Positions 12,013 through 23,237 are shown, numbered from the stretch's first letter. The stretch is 64,000 nt of DNA from Hysterangium stoloniferum (GCA_015178975.1 WHVD01000178.1:1-64000), one strand, 5' to 3'. Made by a program: numbers and translations. Notes: generated from the sequence alone by a model not told the origin.

Positions 12013-12655
12013 ATGGGAATTCAAGGCTTTTGGGAGGTATGCCAGTTTTTATCTATGTCCAGCAACACACTGACATGTTGTTTGACATTTTAAGGTCCTT
12101 GCTCCAGCTGCAAGAAGTCAATCAATACTTAATCTAGCCATCAAGGATGGGTTGGCACCAAGTCAAAACCACAGTGGTGGATATAGAGTTGACATTGATT
12201 CTTACATATGGCTCTATGAAGCAAGGTCTGCACAACAAGGGAAAAATACAGTCCTGCAAGTTCTCTTCTCTCATTGCTGCAAGTGTGTTGTGTTTAGATC
12301 ATGTTAACTTCATCCTTCAATTAATTTTTCATAAGAATATTGAAACTTGCTATTCTTCCCCTTTTCATTTTTGATGGTCCACAATGTCCCAATATGAAAA
12401 GAAGGTGAACAATCAAACAGAGGGACCATGGACTCCTCAATAGTTTGCAAAAGATGTTGGATGCATTTGGGTTTGACTGCTGCACTGTGAGTTTCCCTTT
12501 ATCACACAAATTGACTCTATAAATAATTATGATAGGCTCCTGGGGAAGCTGAAGCCAAAGCTGAACTAGCTTACCTGAATAAAATTCACATTATTGATGC
12601 TGTGGTCACCAATGATGGGGACAGCCTTGTTTGGGGAGCTATGTTATGGAGTGCG
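12013..12655 (+). pseudogene. XPG/GEN1-type structure-specific nuclease, 5' fragment
   Basis: The frame starts MGIQGFWE, the signature opening of Rad2/XPG nucleases. Exons 12013-12036, 12095-12282, 12336-12486 and 12536 onward join in phase with introns of 58, 53 and 49 bp. The N region has VLAPAARSQSIL and VDIDSYIWLYEA (active-site Asp) and then LPLFIFDGP. The XPG-I region begins APGEAEAKAELAYLN and NDGDSLVWGA (acidic metal-binding residues). An in-frame TGA at 12406-12408 (consistent with CGA to TGA) and replacement of everything after about 12655 by an inverted LTR-C remnant make it a pseudogene. GEN1-like PIN/XPG proteins are expanded in agaricomycetes; orthology is not claimed. Confidence 0.75.
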
Positions 12656-12895
12656 TGCAGAGCTTATCAGAGGGTTTCTGGAGAAACCTGCAGGAAAGCT
12701 GGTAGGACTTGGCTTCAGCTTATAGGCTGCACCCTCACGAGATCATGACATCCAATTTCAAATGGGTGGATGGGAAACCCGGGGAGTCTGGGGATAGGTG
12801 ATAGGTTGGGAGTTGGGGAGGTCGATGGCGGGAAACCTGTGGAGGCCATCGATTGGTCAGGGAGGTCAAGTGATGATAAGTCGGACAGGTGCTGG
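12656..12895 (-). mobile_element. LTR, family C, inverted remnant
   Basis: The reverse complement matches the 3' half of LTR-C, including GGTTTCTCC, the shared ATAAGCTGAAGCC motif (12706-12730) and the GAAATTGGATG block. The terminal TAACA end is missing, so the LTR is truncated where it replaces the nuclease gene. The right limit is approximate. Confidence 0.6.
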
Positions 12896-13439
12896 GAAGG
12901 CCATGGGTGCCATGGAGGCTGTATTGGATACAGTTACATATCTCAGGCACCACGGGTGTCCAGAAAGTTATGCTGTTTGATACCCAGTCAATCAACGGAT
13001 TGTATCAGGTAAGCCAGTTATGTCCTAGGACAACCGAGCAACTTGAGTCTAACTGGGTCATATAGAAAGTGACCAACTGAGATGTTCCACATGGGAACCA
13101 GATGGATAAATCGCAAGCTTGGGTGATAACTGAATTACTTGTGCCATTGAAAAGTTGACAACAGATTTTTTTGTGTGAATTTTGTATCTAAAAAACAATG
13201 AGTCGAACTGGAATCTATGAGTGCTGAAAACATGGATTTTGGGATCATATTAGACATAAGTTTAATAAAAAACAAGTCAGAGTTCAAAAGAGCGGATGCA
13301 TTTAGACGGGTAAACTCATGAATGTGCGGAGAGGTAATGCAACCCCCAACCTGTGCAGAGTCCATGGGGTTGCTTACTCTTTTTTTTGCATTGGAAGCCT
13401 GTTTGTCCTTTGACAGGGATTCCGTGGAGGATGTCTTGG
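12896..13439 (-). pseudogene. Gypsy gag-end/protease remnant
   Basis: The minus strand resembles Gypsy-D at 54600-55070. It has a Ser/Lys-rich Gag tail, then the retropepsin region with SALIDSSSTHCFLD (Asp-Ser-Ser instead of DTG/DSG) and downstream sequence matching the GYN-like domain in several frames. Stops and frameshifts break it. It ends at the LTR-A boundary at 13440. Confidence 0.65.
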
Positions 13440-14064
13440 TGTGAAGAGTGGTAGAAGTTCTAACCGTTCTATATACGAAGAATATCGACCGTTGAGGTAC
13501 GATACCACAATGTATTGACTGTCTAAGTCTAATACGGACCGAACACGTATTGACTACTTAGTTCAATACGGTAGAGAGAAGTAGCTATCTAAAGTAAGGT
13601 AGATAGATAGAACGAATAAGTAGAATCGACTATTAAGTGCGATTCTGGACAACTGCTCGAGTGTGAGTAGAGTAGTTAGAGAGTCGAATAATAGAGTAGC
13701 GTGGATGTAGTCCACGCGAGTTGAGATAAGGATTGAGTTTCGACTGATACAGTTTGAAACTCAGTTTGAATGAGTAGCTAAAGCCCGTCTGTGACGGTCG
13801 AGACGATACACCAATCACAACTTACAGGACACTAACAGGTGTCTGGGTAAGTCGTGGTTGCGGTGTAAAAAGTGTCTGAGTTCTAAACTACGGGCACTAG
13901 AATACATAAGTCTGCGTGTGTGCCCACAAGAGTCGATGTACCGCATACATAGGTCGTTGAACTAATATAGATATAATAAAAGAGAGAAAATAGAAATAAT
14001 AAAGGAGATATAGTAGAGCTCATCCGACTATATTTCCTGAGTGTATTTCACCATACCTCTCACA
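13440..14064 (-). mobile_element. LTR, family A (3' LTR of the Gypsy-A fragment)
   Basis: On the minus strand this 625-bp block reads TGTGAGAGG...CTTCACA. A polypurine-like stretch (rc of GTGCCCCCCAGGTCG at 14065-14079) abuts it, as expected for a 3' LTR of a minus-strand element. A solo copy at 21270-21905 and an interrupted copy at 58715-60451 confirm the ends. Confidence 0.75.
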
Positions 14065-16569
14065 GTGCCCCCCAGGTCGAAGAGCTATGTCAAAGAAGAT
14101 GTCGAAGGACGCTTGGAACTCCTCCCCATGTGTCCTGCGATGAACCCCCAAGGTGTAGGATAGCGTTACCCCAGGCGAGACGCTTGGCACGAAAGGAAAG
14201 AGCGATGTCCTCCCGCTTTGAAGCGTCATTGGCGGATGTCAACCCATCCAGTTTTTGGATCGACGAGACCCAATGACCGTAGGCTTTCTGGCGCGTTCAG
14301 ATTATGGCGCGAACGCGATCAGCGGAAGCATCAGTAATACGGGCAATGAGAGGCGGTCGAGGGTGTAGTGATGGCAGGGTAGGAGTGATGAGCGGTGTGG
14401 AGCTCGTGTCTCCCCCAGGGGGGATTCCTCTTGAGGTGTCCAAATCCGACAACAGTTGCTCCAGCAAGTCAATGAGGTCCACTGCAGAGTGGATTGGTGT
14501 GTGGTCAGGAAGAACACAAAAAGAGTTGACAAGTAAGGACTGAAACATGGAGAGTTCCACCCGTTCGATATCCTCCGCTAAACACAGCTGTTCCTTAGGG
14601 TCGTTGACACGTAGATAAAACGCACTCATGCGGTCCGACAACATGAGAGACCCGCTATACCCTTGGATATGCCCTTTAAGAAGGGGGTGCCGCAGGGTTG
14701 GTCCCAGTCACGTTAATGTGTGTCCCACGGTAAAGATGTCGGAGGGGTAATTAATGGACACGCGCATCCAACTTGACTGGAAGGGACGGGAGGGGCCAGC
14801 CATATCCTCAGAGTGGAGGGGAGAGGATGGCTGTGGTGGGGGGCTGCAAATGGGGTGGGCCGGGGGGGAGTCATGACAAGGGGCTCGTTGGCCTGAGTAT
14901 CAGTTCTTCATTTCCCTTTTGCTTTTTCACTTAAGGGGGGAGGTTCCTCGAAGACTTCCATTGCCGGGGGGGGTTCTTTGGAGACGTCTGTGGCTGAGAG
15001 AGGCGCCTCGAGGACTTCCTCCATAGGTGTTGCGAGAACTTCTGGGATAGGGTGATCAATATCCATTAATGTATCGTTAGGATGCTGAATGGGGCTTCCC
15101 AGAGAAATGCAAGGGGAGTAGGGAGAGGCGGGCGGTGGACTCCGAGTTGTCAAGGAAGTGAGGGGAATGTTAGACACCGCAGGGACTACAGGCGTCGGAG
15201 TAGAGTGGGAGGCGACGAGAGGGTCAGGTGACCTGTGGAGGGGTGATATTGACTGCGGTGCTGGAGAAGGCTTGGGTATGGATGAGGACGGTGATATCAG
15301 GGAATGTCCTGCGAAGGGGAGGGGTAGTGGTATAGGGGGAAGAGAAGGCAGCTCGGCGGATGGTACAAGACTTCCCGGTAACTCTGAAAAGGGTGTAAAG
15401 TGCTGTAATGTGGGTACGGAAGAGACCGGCAGAGGTGGAGGGAGATGAGAGGAACTGGATGGGGTCGCAGAGTCTGCTGGACGATACCCTCTCCAAACTC
15501 TGACGGAAGTTGGTAGCTTTCGTCGTTGGTTAGGATCACTCGTGAAGAAGTGAATGTTGTCAGGGAGTAGGAAACCTTCATGGCAGTCAGCACCGAGGTA
15601 CTTGCTGTCGTAGGCGGGGTATTGAGATTGGTCGTCCTCCGAGTCAGATGAAAGATCACCAGGCCCCATCCGGTAGGTCCGTTCCTGAGGTCCACGTCGT
15701 AAAGAGGGTCTGGGAGGTAGTGCAACTCCATCTCCACGTCGCAATGAAATGCTTTGTAATTTGATCCTTCGTACTTTGTCCCAATCGTAGAAGGTGTCCC
15801 CGTCTTTTCCTTTCCTACTTTTTTGTCCTACACTCCGAACACATGGCGTGCCCCCATCGCTGCAATCCGTTTCAGCGAAATCCATCCATTTATGACCCGA
15901 AGGGGGAGCGTTGATTGAAGGATTATCATGCCCTTCCATTCTCCTCCATTCCTGCCGTGTCCGCCTTGAAGGGACATTATCCCTAGCCCCCATCCTCCAC
16001 TGTCCTTCCAAGTACTCCTCTCTCCTCTTCCGTTTAAGCGTTTTCAATTCCTCCTGAACCTGCGACGAGAAAGCCTCAGACTGCTGTTTCCTTTTGATCT
16101 CCTCTTCGGTAGAAGGGAAAATACTACGAGAAGGTGGTGGGGTTTCGCTCCATGTTCCCGAGGGAGCCCCCCAAGTATTAGAGGACCATGGTGCAGCTTT
16201 TGAAACGGAGTCCGTCCGCGTAGAATTCGTGGACGACAAGGTCTCCTCCACATGCTCGACAATTTCTGTTCGAGGTGATGGGGCAGAAGGAACTGTAGTT
16301 TGAGGTCGAGGTATTCTTTTGAAATTGGGAAATTGGGGTCTGGGAAGAGGAGCGTATGGAGTAAAGGCGGTCCCGTTCCCCGAGTTGGTGGACGTTCCCA
16401 CGCTGTCGCCCTGCGCAGTGGAGGGTATTGGCAAAGGCATTCCGGAGTTGCTCGTGGAGTGCTCAACTTGTTCAGTATGAGACGGCGTGGTAGAGGTATT
16501 AATAGGTTGAGGTCGCGGTATTCCTTTGAAGTTGGGGAACTTGGGTTTGGGTTGCTGCTCCTGCGACAT
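14062..16569 (-). pseudogene. Accessory ORF 3' of pol in Gypsy-A (function unknown)
   Basis: A long frame (start MSQEQQ at 16569; it could start upstream at 16668) runs to 14908; two further frames continue the similarity to the LTR. Seen, in order: a duplicated FPNFK-IPRPQ motif, a basic helix (LKTLKRKRREEYLEGQWRMG), a conserved block HKWMDFAETDCSDGGTPC then SRKGKDGDTFYDWDKVRRI, a block with YLGADCHEGFLLP and SDPNQRRKL...VRVWRGYRP, a long Pro/Ser-rich linker, and a helical C-terminal region (VDLIDLLEQLL). In one frame the product ends GAL-stop, with the stop formed by the first bases of LTR-A. Gypsy-G has the same ORF at 25362-27544. No transmembrane segment or protease motif is seen, so it is not an obvious envelope. 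At least two frame breaks lie after 14908. Confidence 0.7.
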
Positions 16570-16784
16570 AGTATACTGATTAGAGAGGTTTGACATGGAG
16601 GGAAGAGATAGGGGGAATAAAATTTTCTTTAGCAAATTTACGTATTTTATATTAATTTCAAGCTCCACTCGGTTATTGAAGTGAAAGGCCGAGGGGGAAG
16701 AAAGTGGGGGGGTGTAGAGCTAGAAGTAGATAAACAGTGTTGTCGTCGTAAGGATGTGAAATGATAATTAAATTTGATAAATAG

Positions 16785-17352
16785 TCTTGTAAGCTCTAAG
16801 GAGAGCGGGAGCGTTACGAAGGTCATTGCCGTTTAACCAAGTGTCCGCCTCCAGTCCGTATCCTTTCCATCAAACCTGGAAAAGGAGTCGATTTTGATGC
16901 TTTTTGTGCCCTACTATAGCTTCTACTTCATACTCCTCGTCGTTACGATTGAGTTCTCGAGGGTTCTCGAGTAGCTCCCTGGATCCGAATTCCTTTGGGG
17001 AGAGGTGGTACTTTTTAAGATGGTCTCGATTAATCACTGGATGTAATTGATATTCTGAGGGAATGCAGAGTCGGAAGACTTGAGGATTGATCTTTTCCAA
17101 GACCTCAAACGGCCCTATCCGTCTTTGTATAAGTTTCCTTCTGGGTCCCTTGGCTTCGATGAGCTCGAGAGAATGGGGATTAATCAGAACATAATCTCCC
17201 TCTGAGATATCTTCCACCAATCTCCATCTCTTGTTGTAACTGCGAGCTTGGGTTTCTTGTGCTCGCACAATCGAATCCCATGCCACTTGTTGGTGATTTT
17301 CCAATTCTAAGATCCATTGGTCGGCTACAGGGCTATCCCATAATTCCCTTGG
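16785..17352 (-). pseudogene. Integrase C-terminal region plus chromodomain (Gypsy-A)
   Basis: The frame carries the GPY/F-type integrase tail (RRIGPFEVLEKINPQVFRL, then HPVINRDHLKKY) followed by a chromodomain start (EEYEVEAIVGHKK). The end is shifted out of frame. The first ~20 codons of the open frame (17406-17352) are LTR-B sequence, not integrase, so the junction is chimeric. Catalytic DDE residues are not present. Confidence 0.75.
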
Positions 17353-17834
17353 ACTATTTCCTTTTCTCATAATTCCACTCTTGGTTATTCCCTGGCCTCT
17401 GAACAAATCACAACCTTCCTGTTCCTAGTCAAGCTTATTTGTCAATACCAATTCCACTCTTCCCCTAGTTAGTATTTTCTAGATGCCGAATATTTGTATA
17501 TGAACCCACTGTGGTTGTAGTTACTAGGCAATCAGAATATCGATTCTAAATACCCTCTTACACCTCCAGAAGTCTCATACTAAGTACTCCACTATCCACC
17601 TTCATGTGCGCTCACCCACTCTCAGTCCCTGACCCCTTGGCCTGACACCCGACTTATCCTTCATCTCTGATTGGTAGTTTTGCCGAGAGGTATTCGTCAG
17701 GACTAGTCTTCGCCCACCCGAAATTTAAGGACACCTGACAGACAACTGCGAGGGTGCAGCACATAAGCTGAAGCCAAGTCCTTCTGATCAGTCCCATCGG
17801 CCTACCGATATCAGTCCATTTTCAGTTCTTAACA
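17353..17834 (+). mobile_element. LTR, family B, 3' remnant
   Basis: Matches the 3' half of LTR-B copies at 20964-22349 and 33853-34840, ending GTTCTTAACA. It contains the shared motif (ACATAAGCTGAAGCCAAGTC at 17761-17780). The 5' part is missing at the junction with Gypsy-A. Confidence 0.75.
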
Positions 17835-18040
17835 CCATCTGTCTTATTACCTCTGTGATCAGCCTTATCACCTGTCTCATCTTAGTATAAAACTCTTGTC
17901 TCATACTCTACAGTTCTTCAGTTTGAATATCAACTTACATAGGTTCCCCTACTCTCTACTTACAGCACTTTGCATTATATAAGGCACATGCTAGATTTAT
18001 AGGGAAATATTGCTGAAAGTTGTGAACCTCATAGCTTTCT
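17835..18040. other. LTR-like end sequence
   Basis: Contains TATAAAACTC followed by GTTCTTCAGTTTGAATATCAAC, which also appears, slightly changed, on the minus strand at about 41255-41300. It is probably the 3' part of another LTR family (called F here). No gene. Confidence 0.4.
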
Positions 18041-18639
18041 CAATAATTGACCAATTGTCTTGTACAGTGACTCACAAAACCTTTCCAATGTTTGGAGTTT
18101 GCATATTGGCAGACTGCTACCAGGGGAGAGAAAATAACAAAACATTTCAAAAAATCACACTGGATAGCCATACATGTATAGAATCATGGTCTAGAGTATT
18201 ATTACATAATATGCATTTTTGGGTATGCTACAAATAGTTTAGTCAGGCCTGCTCATTGGAAAGGTTTTGTGGCTGATGATTTTGATACAATATATACTAT
18301 GGAGGATAACCCAAAACTTTAAAAATTATTTATCCACTAAAGTATATATATTTATATTGTTTGTTGTAAAATTAATATTTAATCAAATTCAGTTGATTAG
18401 GTATCACTCTGAAGAATGCAAAAATATTAATATTTATCCTATATCTGACAAAATTTAGTCAAACAATCATCTGTAGATTATTCTTTTGGAATAAATTGCA
18501 CAATGGGGATTGGTACCCCAGATAGTTCTGGTTAACCCTCTAAACCAACTAAATTTAAATTATATGAAATATATTTGAAAGTTTGCTTGTATACAAGAGA
18601 ATACATCATAACCCAAAGATTAAGTCATAACCCAAATAA

Positions 18640-18892
18640 TCTTGTTTAACCCAAATGATCCCAAATGATCTAGGTTAACCCAAATGATCCCAAATGATCT
18701 AGGTTAACCCAAATGATCTAGGTTAACCCAAATGATCTAGGTTAACCCAAATGATCTAGGTTAACCCAAATGATCTAGGTTAACCCAAATGATCTAGGTT
18801 AACCCAAATGATCTAGGTTAACCCAAATGATCTAGGTTAACCCAAATAATCTAGGTTAACCCAAATGATCTAGGTTCACCCAAATAATCTTG
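18640..18892. repeat. 19-bp minisatellite in mariner-2
   Basis: Tandem units TAACCCAAATGATCTAGGT, roughly a dozen, degenerate at both ends. The unit contains the palindrome GGTTAACC. It lies 5' of the transposase gene, within the element. Confidence 0.9.
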
Positions 18893-19188
18893 TGCAACTA
18901 TGTCATTTGTGTGTATTTTAAAAAGGCATGCATATTTTAAAGATGAAATTTCAGGTAATTAAATATCAACTCATAGAATAAGTTGTCATGGCCAGAAGGA
19001 ATAGACTCATTTAGAAAATATGAGGATTATTCAGTAAAATTTTGTATATTCAATAAAGTGTGACCATCCTCCTATATAAACTGGCCAAATCACATGTCTT
19101 TGTTGATTCTATTCAATATGGTCACATGACTTGTTGATCTATAATCAATTTTGATATTACTGTCTCTTCACATTGCCAGGAATCCATC

Positions 19189-20175
19189 ATGCACTCCCTC
19201 TCTCCTGCTCAACAACAATATATTATCTCTCTACTTGAAGCTGGCCATTCCACTCCATCCATTGCCTCGATCACTGGTTTTGGCATTGGTACTATCTCCA
19301 GACTTCGCTCTAAGCACCTTCCTACCCTTCCCAAATCAACTGGAGGTCGTCCCAAGAAGCTCTCTGCTACCAACATCCATCATGCAGTCCATCTAGTCAC
19401 ATCTGGAAAGGCTGAAACTGCAGTGGACATAGCCCAGAAACTTCAGACCATCACCAACAACCCTATTTCAGCTGAGACAGTTCAGAGGAGCTTGAAGAAA
19501 GCAGGGATGAAAGCAGTTGTGAAGAAGAAGAAGCCACTTTTGTCCAAGAGACATATGAAGGAGAGGCTTGACTTTGCTTTGGCCCACCAGCACTGGACTT
19601 TAGATGACTGGAGGAGGGTTGTGTGGTCTGATGAGACTAAAATAAATCGCCTTGGCTCAGATGGGAGGAAATGGGCATGGAAAAAGACTGGGGAAGGCCT
19701 GAATGAGAGGCTTGTTCAAGGGACAGTGAAGTTTGGTGGAGGATCAGTCATAGTTTGGGGGTGCTTCATGTGGGAGGGTGTGGGATATGCCACCAAGATT
19801 GAGGGTAGAATGGATGGGGAACTTTACAGGAGCATCTTGGATGAAGACCTCCAAAACAGCATCAGGTATTACCAGTTGGACCCTGCTAAAATCATCTTTC
19901 AGCAGGATAATGATCCAAAACATACTTGCAAAAAGGCAAAAGAATGGATTGAAAATAATGGAATGACTGTCCTACCATGGCCTGCCCAATCCCCAGACCT
20001 CAATCCAATTGAGCATCTATGGGATTACTTGAAGAGAAAGCTGGGACAGTATGCCACTGCACCAAGTGGGATTCTGGAGTTGTGGGAGAGGATAGAGAAG
20101 GAGTGGGAAGATATACCAGCTTCTGAGTGTCAGAAGTTAATTGAAAGCATGCCAAGGAGGTTGAGGCAGTCATAA
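19189..20175 (+). CDS. Tc1/mariner transposase (DD34E)
   Basis: This uninterrupted 328-aa frame has a helix-turn-helix region at residues ~4-60 (with GGRPKKLS at 52-59) and a second at ~60-110. A basic stretch VKKKK is at 111-115. Catalytic residues: D148 (VVWSDETKIN), D240 (QQDNDPKH) and E275 (LNPIEHLW), with 34 residues between the last two, the Tc1 spacing. Downstream DNA would encode the family's ...KAKGGYTKY ending (stop near 20207), but a 1-nt loss near 20165 gives an early stop after LRQS. So about a dozen terminal residues are lost. Otherwise the protein looks functional. No intron. It would act in the nucleus, cutting at the CACTG ends and integrating at TA. Confidence 0.92.
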   Translation: MHSLSPAQQQYIISLLEAGHSTPSIASITGFGIGTISRLRSKHLPTLPKSTGGRPKKLSATNIHHAVHLVTSGKAETAVDIAQKLQTITNNPISAETVQRSLKKAGMKAVVKKKKPLLSKRHMKERLDFALAHQHWTLDDWRRVVWSDETKINRLGSDGRKWAWKKTGEGLNERLVQGTVKFGGGSVIVWGCFMWEGVGYATKIEGRMDGELYRSILDEDLQNSIRYYQLDPAKIIFQQDNDPKHTCKKAKEWIENNGMTVLPWPAQSPDLNPIEHLWDYLKRKLGQYATAPSGILELWERIEKEWEDIPASECQKLIESMPRRLRQS

Positions 20176-20963
20176 AGGCCAAGGGAGGGTATACCAAGTA
20201 TTAAAATATTGCATATATTGCATCATAATCATCAGCCACAAAACCTTTCCAATGAGCAGGCCTGACTAAACTATTTTTAGCATGCCCAAAAATGTAATAA
20301 TATTCTAGGCCACAATTCTATACATGTTTAGCTATCTAGTGTGAATTTTTGATATTTTTCACTATTTTCTCTCCCCTGGTAGCAGTTTGCCAATATGCAA
20401 ACTCCAAACATTGGAAAGGTTTTGTGAGTCACTGTAACTTCATATACATATTTTACTACTATATATCTAGTATATTATGATGTTATAACTCTAAAATTTG
20501 ACCTACACCATGTTTCCCAAAATCACAGTCCATCTGAGCTTGCAAACCAATCCATGAGCCAACAGATGTGTCACTCCCAATGAGCTTGTAATATGTTGTT
20601 TTACATGTATCTAGGTAGTAAAAAATGACAGTGCCTGGCTTTTGCTGTCTAAATACCAGCTGCAAACCTGTATGAGGGTAGTTGTATGCATTTACTCTGC
20701 AACCTCACTCACATTAGCTCTGACCACAAAAGCCAGGCACTGTCATTTGTTACTACCTAGATACAGTACATTTAAAACAACATATGACAAGTTCATTGGG
20801 AGTGATACATCTGTTGGCTCATGAATTGGTTTGCAAGCTCAAATGGACTGTGATTTTGGGAAACATGGTGTCAGATTTTGGAGTTATAACATCATAATAT
20901 ACTAGATATATAGTAGTAAAATACATATATGACATTACAAGACAATTGATCAATTATTGTTAG

Positions 20964-22349
20964 TGTTATGACCGTGTCACGACCCGACAGTCCCTGAGGT
21001 TATCGCCACCTATCAACATTTCACGTTATCGTTCAAGTCATTGCATCGGAAACCATTGGTCTCCCGACGCTGACGTATGCTTTCACGGCAATCAAACTCC
21101 ATTTACGCCCCCATCAAAATATACTTGTACTATCTGGTTAAACTCTGATACATCCCTTTTTATTATGATGAGCCATTCTATTCTATGTTTCACATATGTC
21201 TATATATACATACTTGTAACCCTCAGACTATTTCCTTTTCTCGTAATCCTGCTCTTGGTTATTTCACAGTGTGAGAGGTATGGCAAAATATGCTCAGGAA
21301 ATATAGTCTGGATGAGCCCATACTATGTATATTTCCATTATTATTTCTTCTTTCTCTCTATTTTATTATACACTTATATTAGTTTGATGACCTATGTATG
21401 CGGTACATTGACTCTTGTGGGCACATACACGCCAGACTTATGTATTCTAGCGCCCGTAATTAGAACCAGACACTTTTTACCCCACAACCACGACTTACCC
21501 AGACACCCAGTTAGTGTCCTGTAAGTTGTGATTGGGGTATTGTCTCGACCGTCACAGATGGGCTTTAACTATCTACACAATCAGAGTTTCGAACTGTACC
21601 AGTCAAAACTCCATCTATATCTCAATCCACACAGACCACATCCGTGCTACTCTATTATTCAACTCTCTTTACTCTTTTCTACACTCGAGCAGTCATTCAG
21701 AATCACACTTAACAGTTGATTCCCTTTATTCATTTTAGCTCTCTACTCTACTTTAGATAGCTACTTCACTCAAATGTATTGAACTAAGTGGTCAATACTC
21801 GTTCAGTGTGTATTAAACTTAGACAGTCAATACATCTACATGTCGTACCTAAACGGTCGATATTCTTTGTATATAGAACAGTTAGAACTTCCACCACTCT
21901 TCACACACGGCCTCCAAACAAATCGTAACCTTCCTGTTCCTAGTCAAGCTTATTGTCAATAATGTGTTCCGCTCTTCTCCTAGTTAGTATTTTCTAGATG
22001 CCGAATACTTGTATATGAACCCACTGTAGTCGTAGTTACTAGGCAATCAGAATATTGACTCAGAATACCCTCATACATCTCTAGAAGTCTCATACTAAGT
22101 ATTCTGCCCTCCGCCTTCGCATGCACTTGCCCACTCTCGGTCCCCACCCCCTTGGCCTGACACTCGACTTATTCTTTGGTCCCAATTGGTAATTCACCGA
22201 GAGGTACTCATTAGGACTAGTCTTCACCCGTCCAAAATTTAAGGACACCCAACAGATATTTGCGAGGGCGCAACATATAAGCTGAAGCCAAGTCCTTCCG
22301 ATCGGTCCCCGTCGGCCTACTGACATTAGTCAGTTTTCAGTTCTTAACA
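20964..22349 (+). mobile_element. Solo LTR, family B, interrupted by LTR-A
   Basis: Starts TGTTATGACCGTG, ends TTCTTAACA, flanked by GTTAG (20959-20963 and 22350-22354). Solo LTR-A (21270-21905) sits inside. The shared motif lies at 22270-22296. Matches LTR-B at 33853-34840. Confidence 0.88.
21270..21905 (+). mobile_element. Solo LTR, family A
   Basis: 636 bp, TGTGAGAGG to CTTCACA, flanked by CACAG (21265-21269) and CACGG (21906-21910), a one-base difference. It is the innermost level of the C-B-A nest. Confidence 0.85.
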
Positions 22350-23237
22350 GTTAGGACCAGAAAATCCACTGGGCTCCAGACCCCATCCTACATGCACCTG
22401 ACTCTCTATACCAGATTACAGTTAACCAGAAAATCTGCTGGGAACTGTGCACATCAAACCTGTCTATGCCCAACCCTCTGTGTCTCATGCACCAGTCATT
22501 GGAATACCTGCCAGGACCCACACACAACAAACCTGTCTATGTATGTCTCACTCCATTTCATGCACCAGTCACCGGACTCTGCCCAGACAACCCATCAGCT
22601 CTCTAACTAAGCTCCATTCCTGTTATGGTCAAATGACCTGTCACACTTCAGACTCCACTCCCACCCCATTCCCATTATGGTTTAACGACCTGTCATGATT
22701 TGGACTCCACTCCACTCCATTCCATTCCTAACACCAAGTTTGGTGTTTACTTATCTCGTTTCACATTTGCTAGTTTAGTTTTCATTATTACTGGATTTGG
22801 TATGTTATACATTCCACAGTCTATATATTCTGGCAGATGTTGTACATACAATCCAGTCAGAAAATCAACTTAGATTCTCCCCAGTAATCTCAAGTACATT
22901 GTCTGTTCTAATCTCCTCTTTGAAACACACTGCTTTACATACATCATCAGAGCCCACAGCCTCTGACCCATCTATCACTCAACCTCCAACCTATCTATCT
23001 CAACCCCCAACTCATCTCCACCTGACCCCTCGACTTCTGCATGATTCCCGCAGTCGACTCCCTGACCTCTCAACCCACAAACCCCTCCTGGACTCCCCAG
23101 GATTCCCATCTGCCCATCTGAAATTGGATGACACAATCTCATGAGGGTGCAACCTATAAGCTGAAGCCAAGTCCTACCAGCTTTCCCATGGGTTTCTCTG
23201 GAAATCCTCCAATAAGCTCTGTGCATGACTCTTAACA

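Larger units (their letters stand above)
13440..17352 (-). mobile_element. Gypsy-A, 3' part only
   Basis: Order on the minus strand: integrase C-terminus and chromodomain (17352-16785), accessory ORF (16569 to about 14060), 3' LTR-A. Everything upstream of the integrase C-terminus is absent; the sequence changes to LTR-B at about 17352. The layout is the same as the 3' part of Gypsy-G (28500-24707) although the LTRs differ, so the two are separate families of one lineage. Confidence 0.75.
18065..20434 (+). mobile_element. Tc1/mariner-2, nearly intact
   Basis: 2370 bp, from CAGTGACTCACAAAACC to its inverse, flanked by TA (18063-18064, 20435-20436). The terminal inverted repeats are about 210 bp (18065-18281, 20227-20434), each with an inner inverted copy of the terminal CACAAAACCTTTCCAATG. 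A 19-bp minisatellite lies between the left arm and the transposase. One 328-aa transposase ORF. Confidence 0.92.
18041..20959. repeat. Foldback/MITE-like element split by Tc1/mariner-2
   Basis: The left arm (18041-18064 plus 20437-20640) and right arm (about 20725-20959) are inverted copies beginning CAATAATTGA(C/T)CAATTGTC. They share blocks such as CATCATAATATACTAG and AGCCAGGCACTGTCATTT. Without mariner-2 the element is about 547 bp, with an ~85-bp loop. The left arm continues exactly across the mariner insertion, which proves the order of events. No target duplication was found at the foldback ends. Confidence 0.8.
20958..23237 (+). mobile_element. LTR, family C, interrupted by LTR-B
   Basis: LTR-C starts TGTTAG at 20958-20963, is split by LTR-B (duplication GTTAG), and resumes at 22355 with GACCAGAAAATCC up to CTCTTAACA at 23237. 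It holds the shared motif at 23149-23175 and one unit of the CCTCTCAACCCACAA sequence that is amplified at 61.8 kb. Flanks ATTAT and CTACC do not match, so its own duplication is lost or it arose by recombination. Confidence 0.75.

Noticed and set aside
17353..17406. MFRGQGITKSGIMRKG as the N-terminus of an integrase protein
   Set aside because: Those codons are antisense LTR-B sequence; similarity to integrase begins after them.
18640..18892. AACCC-containing tandem repeat as an interstitial telomere
   Set aside because: The unit is 19 bp and lies inside a mariner element; it is not a TTAGGG-type array.
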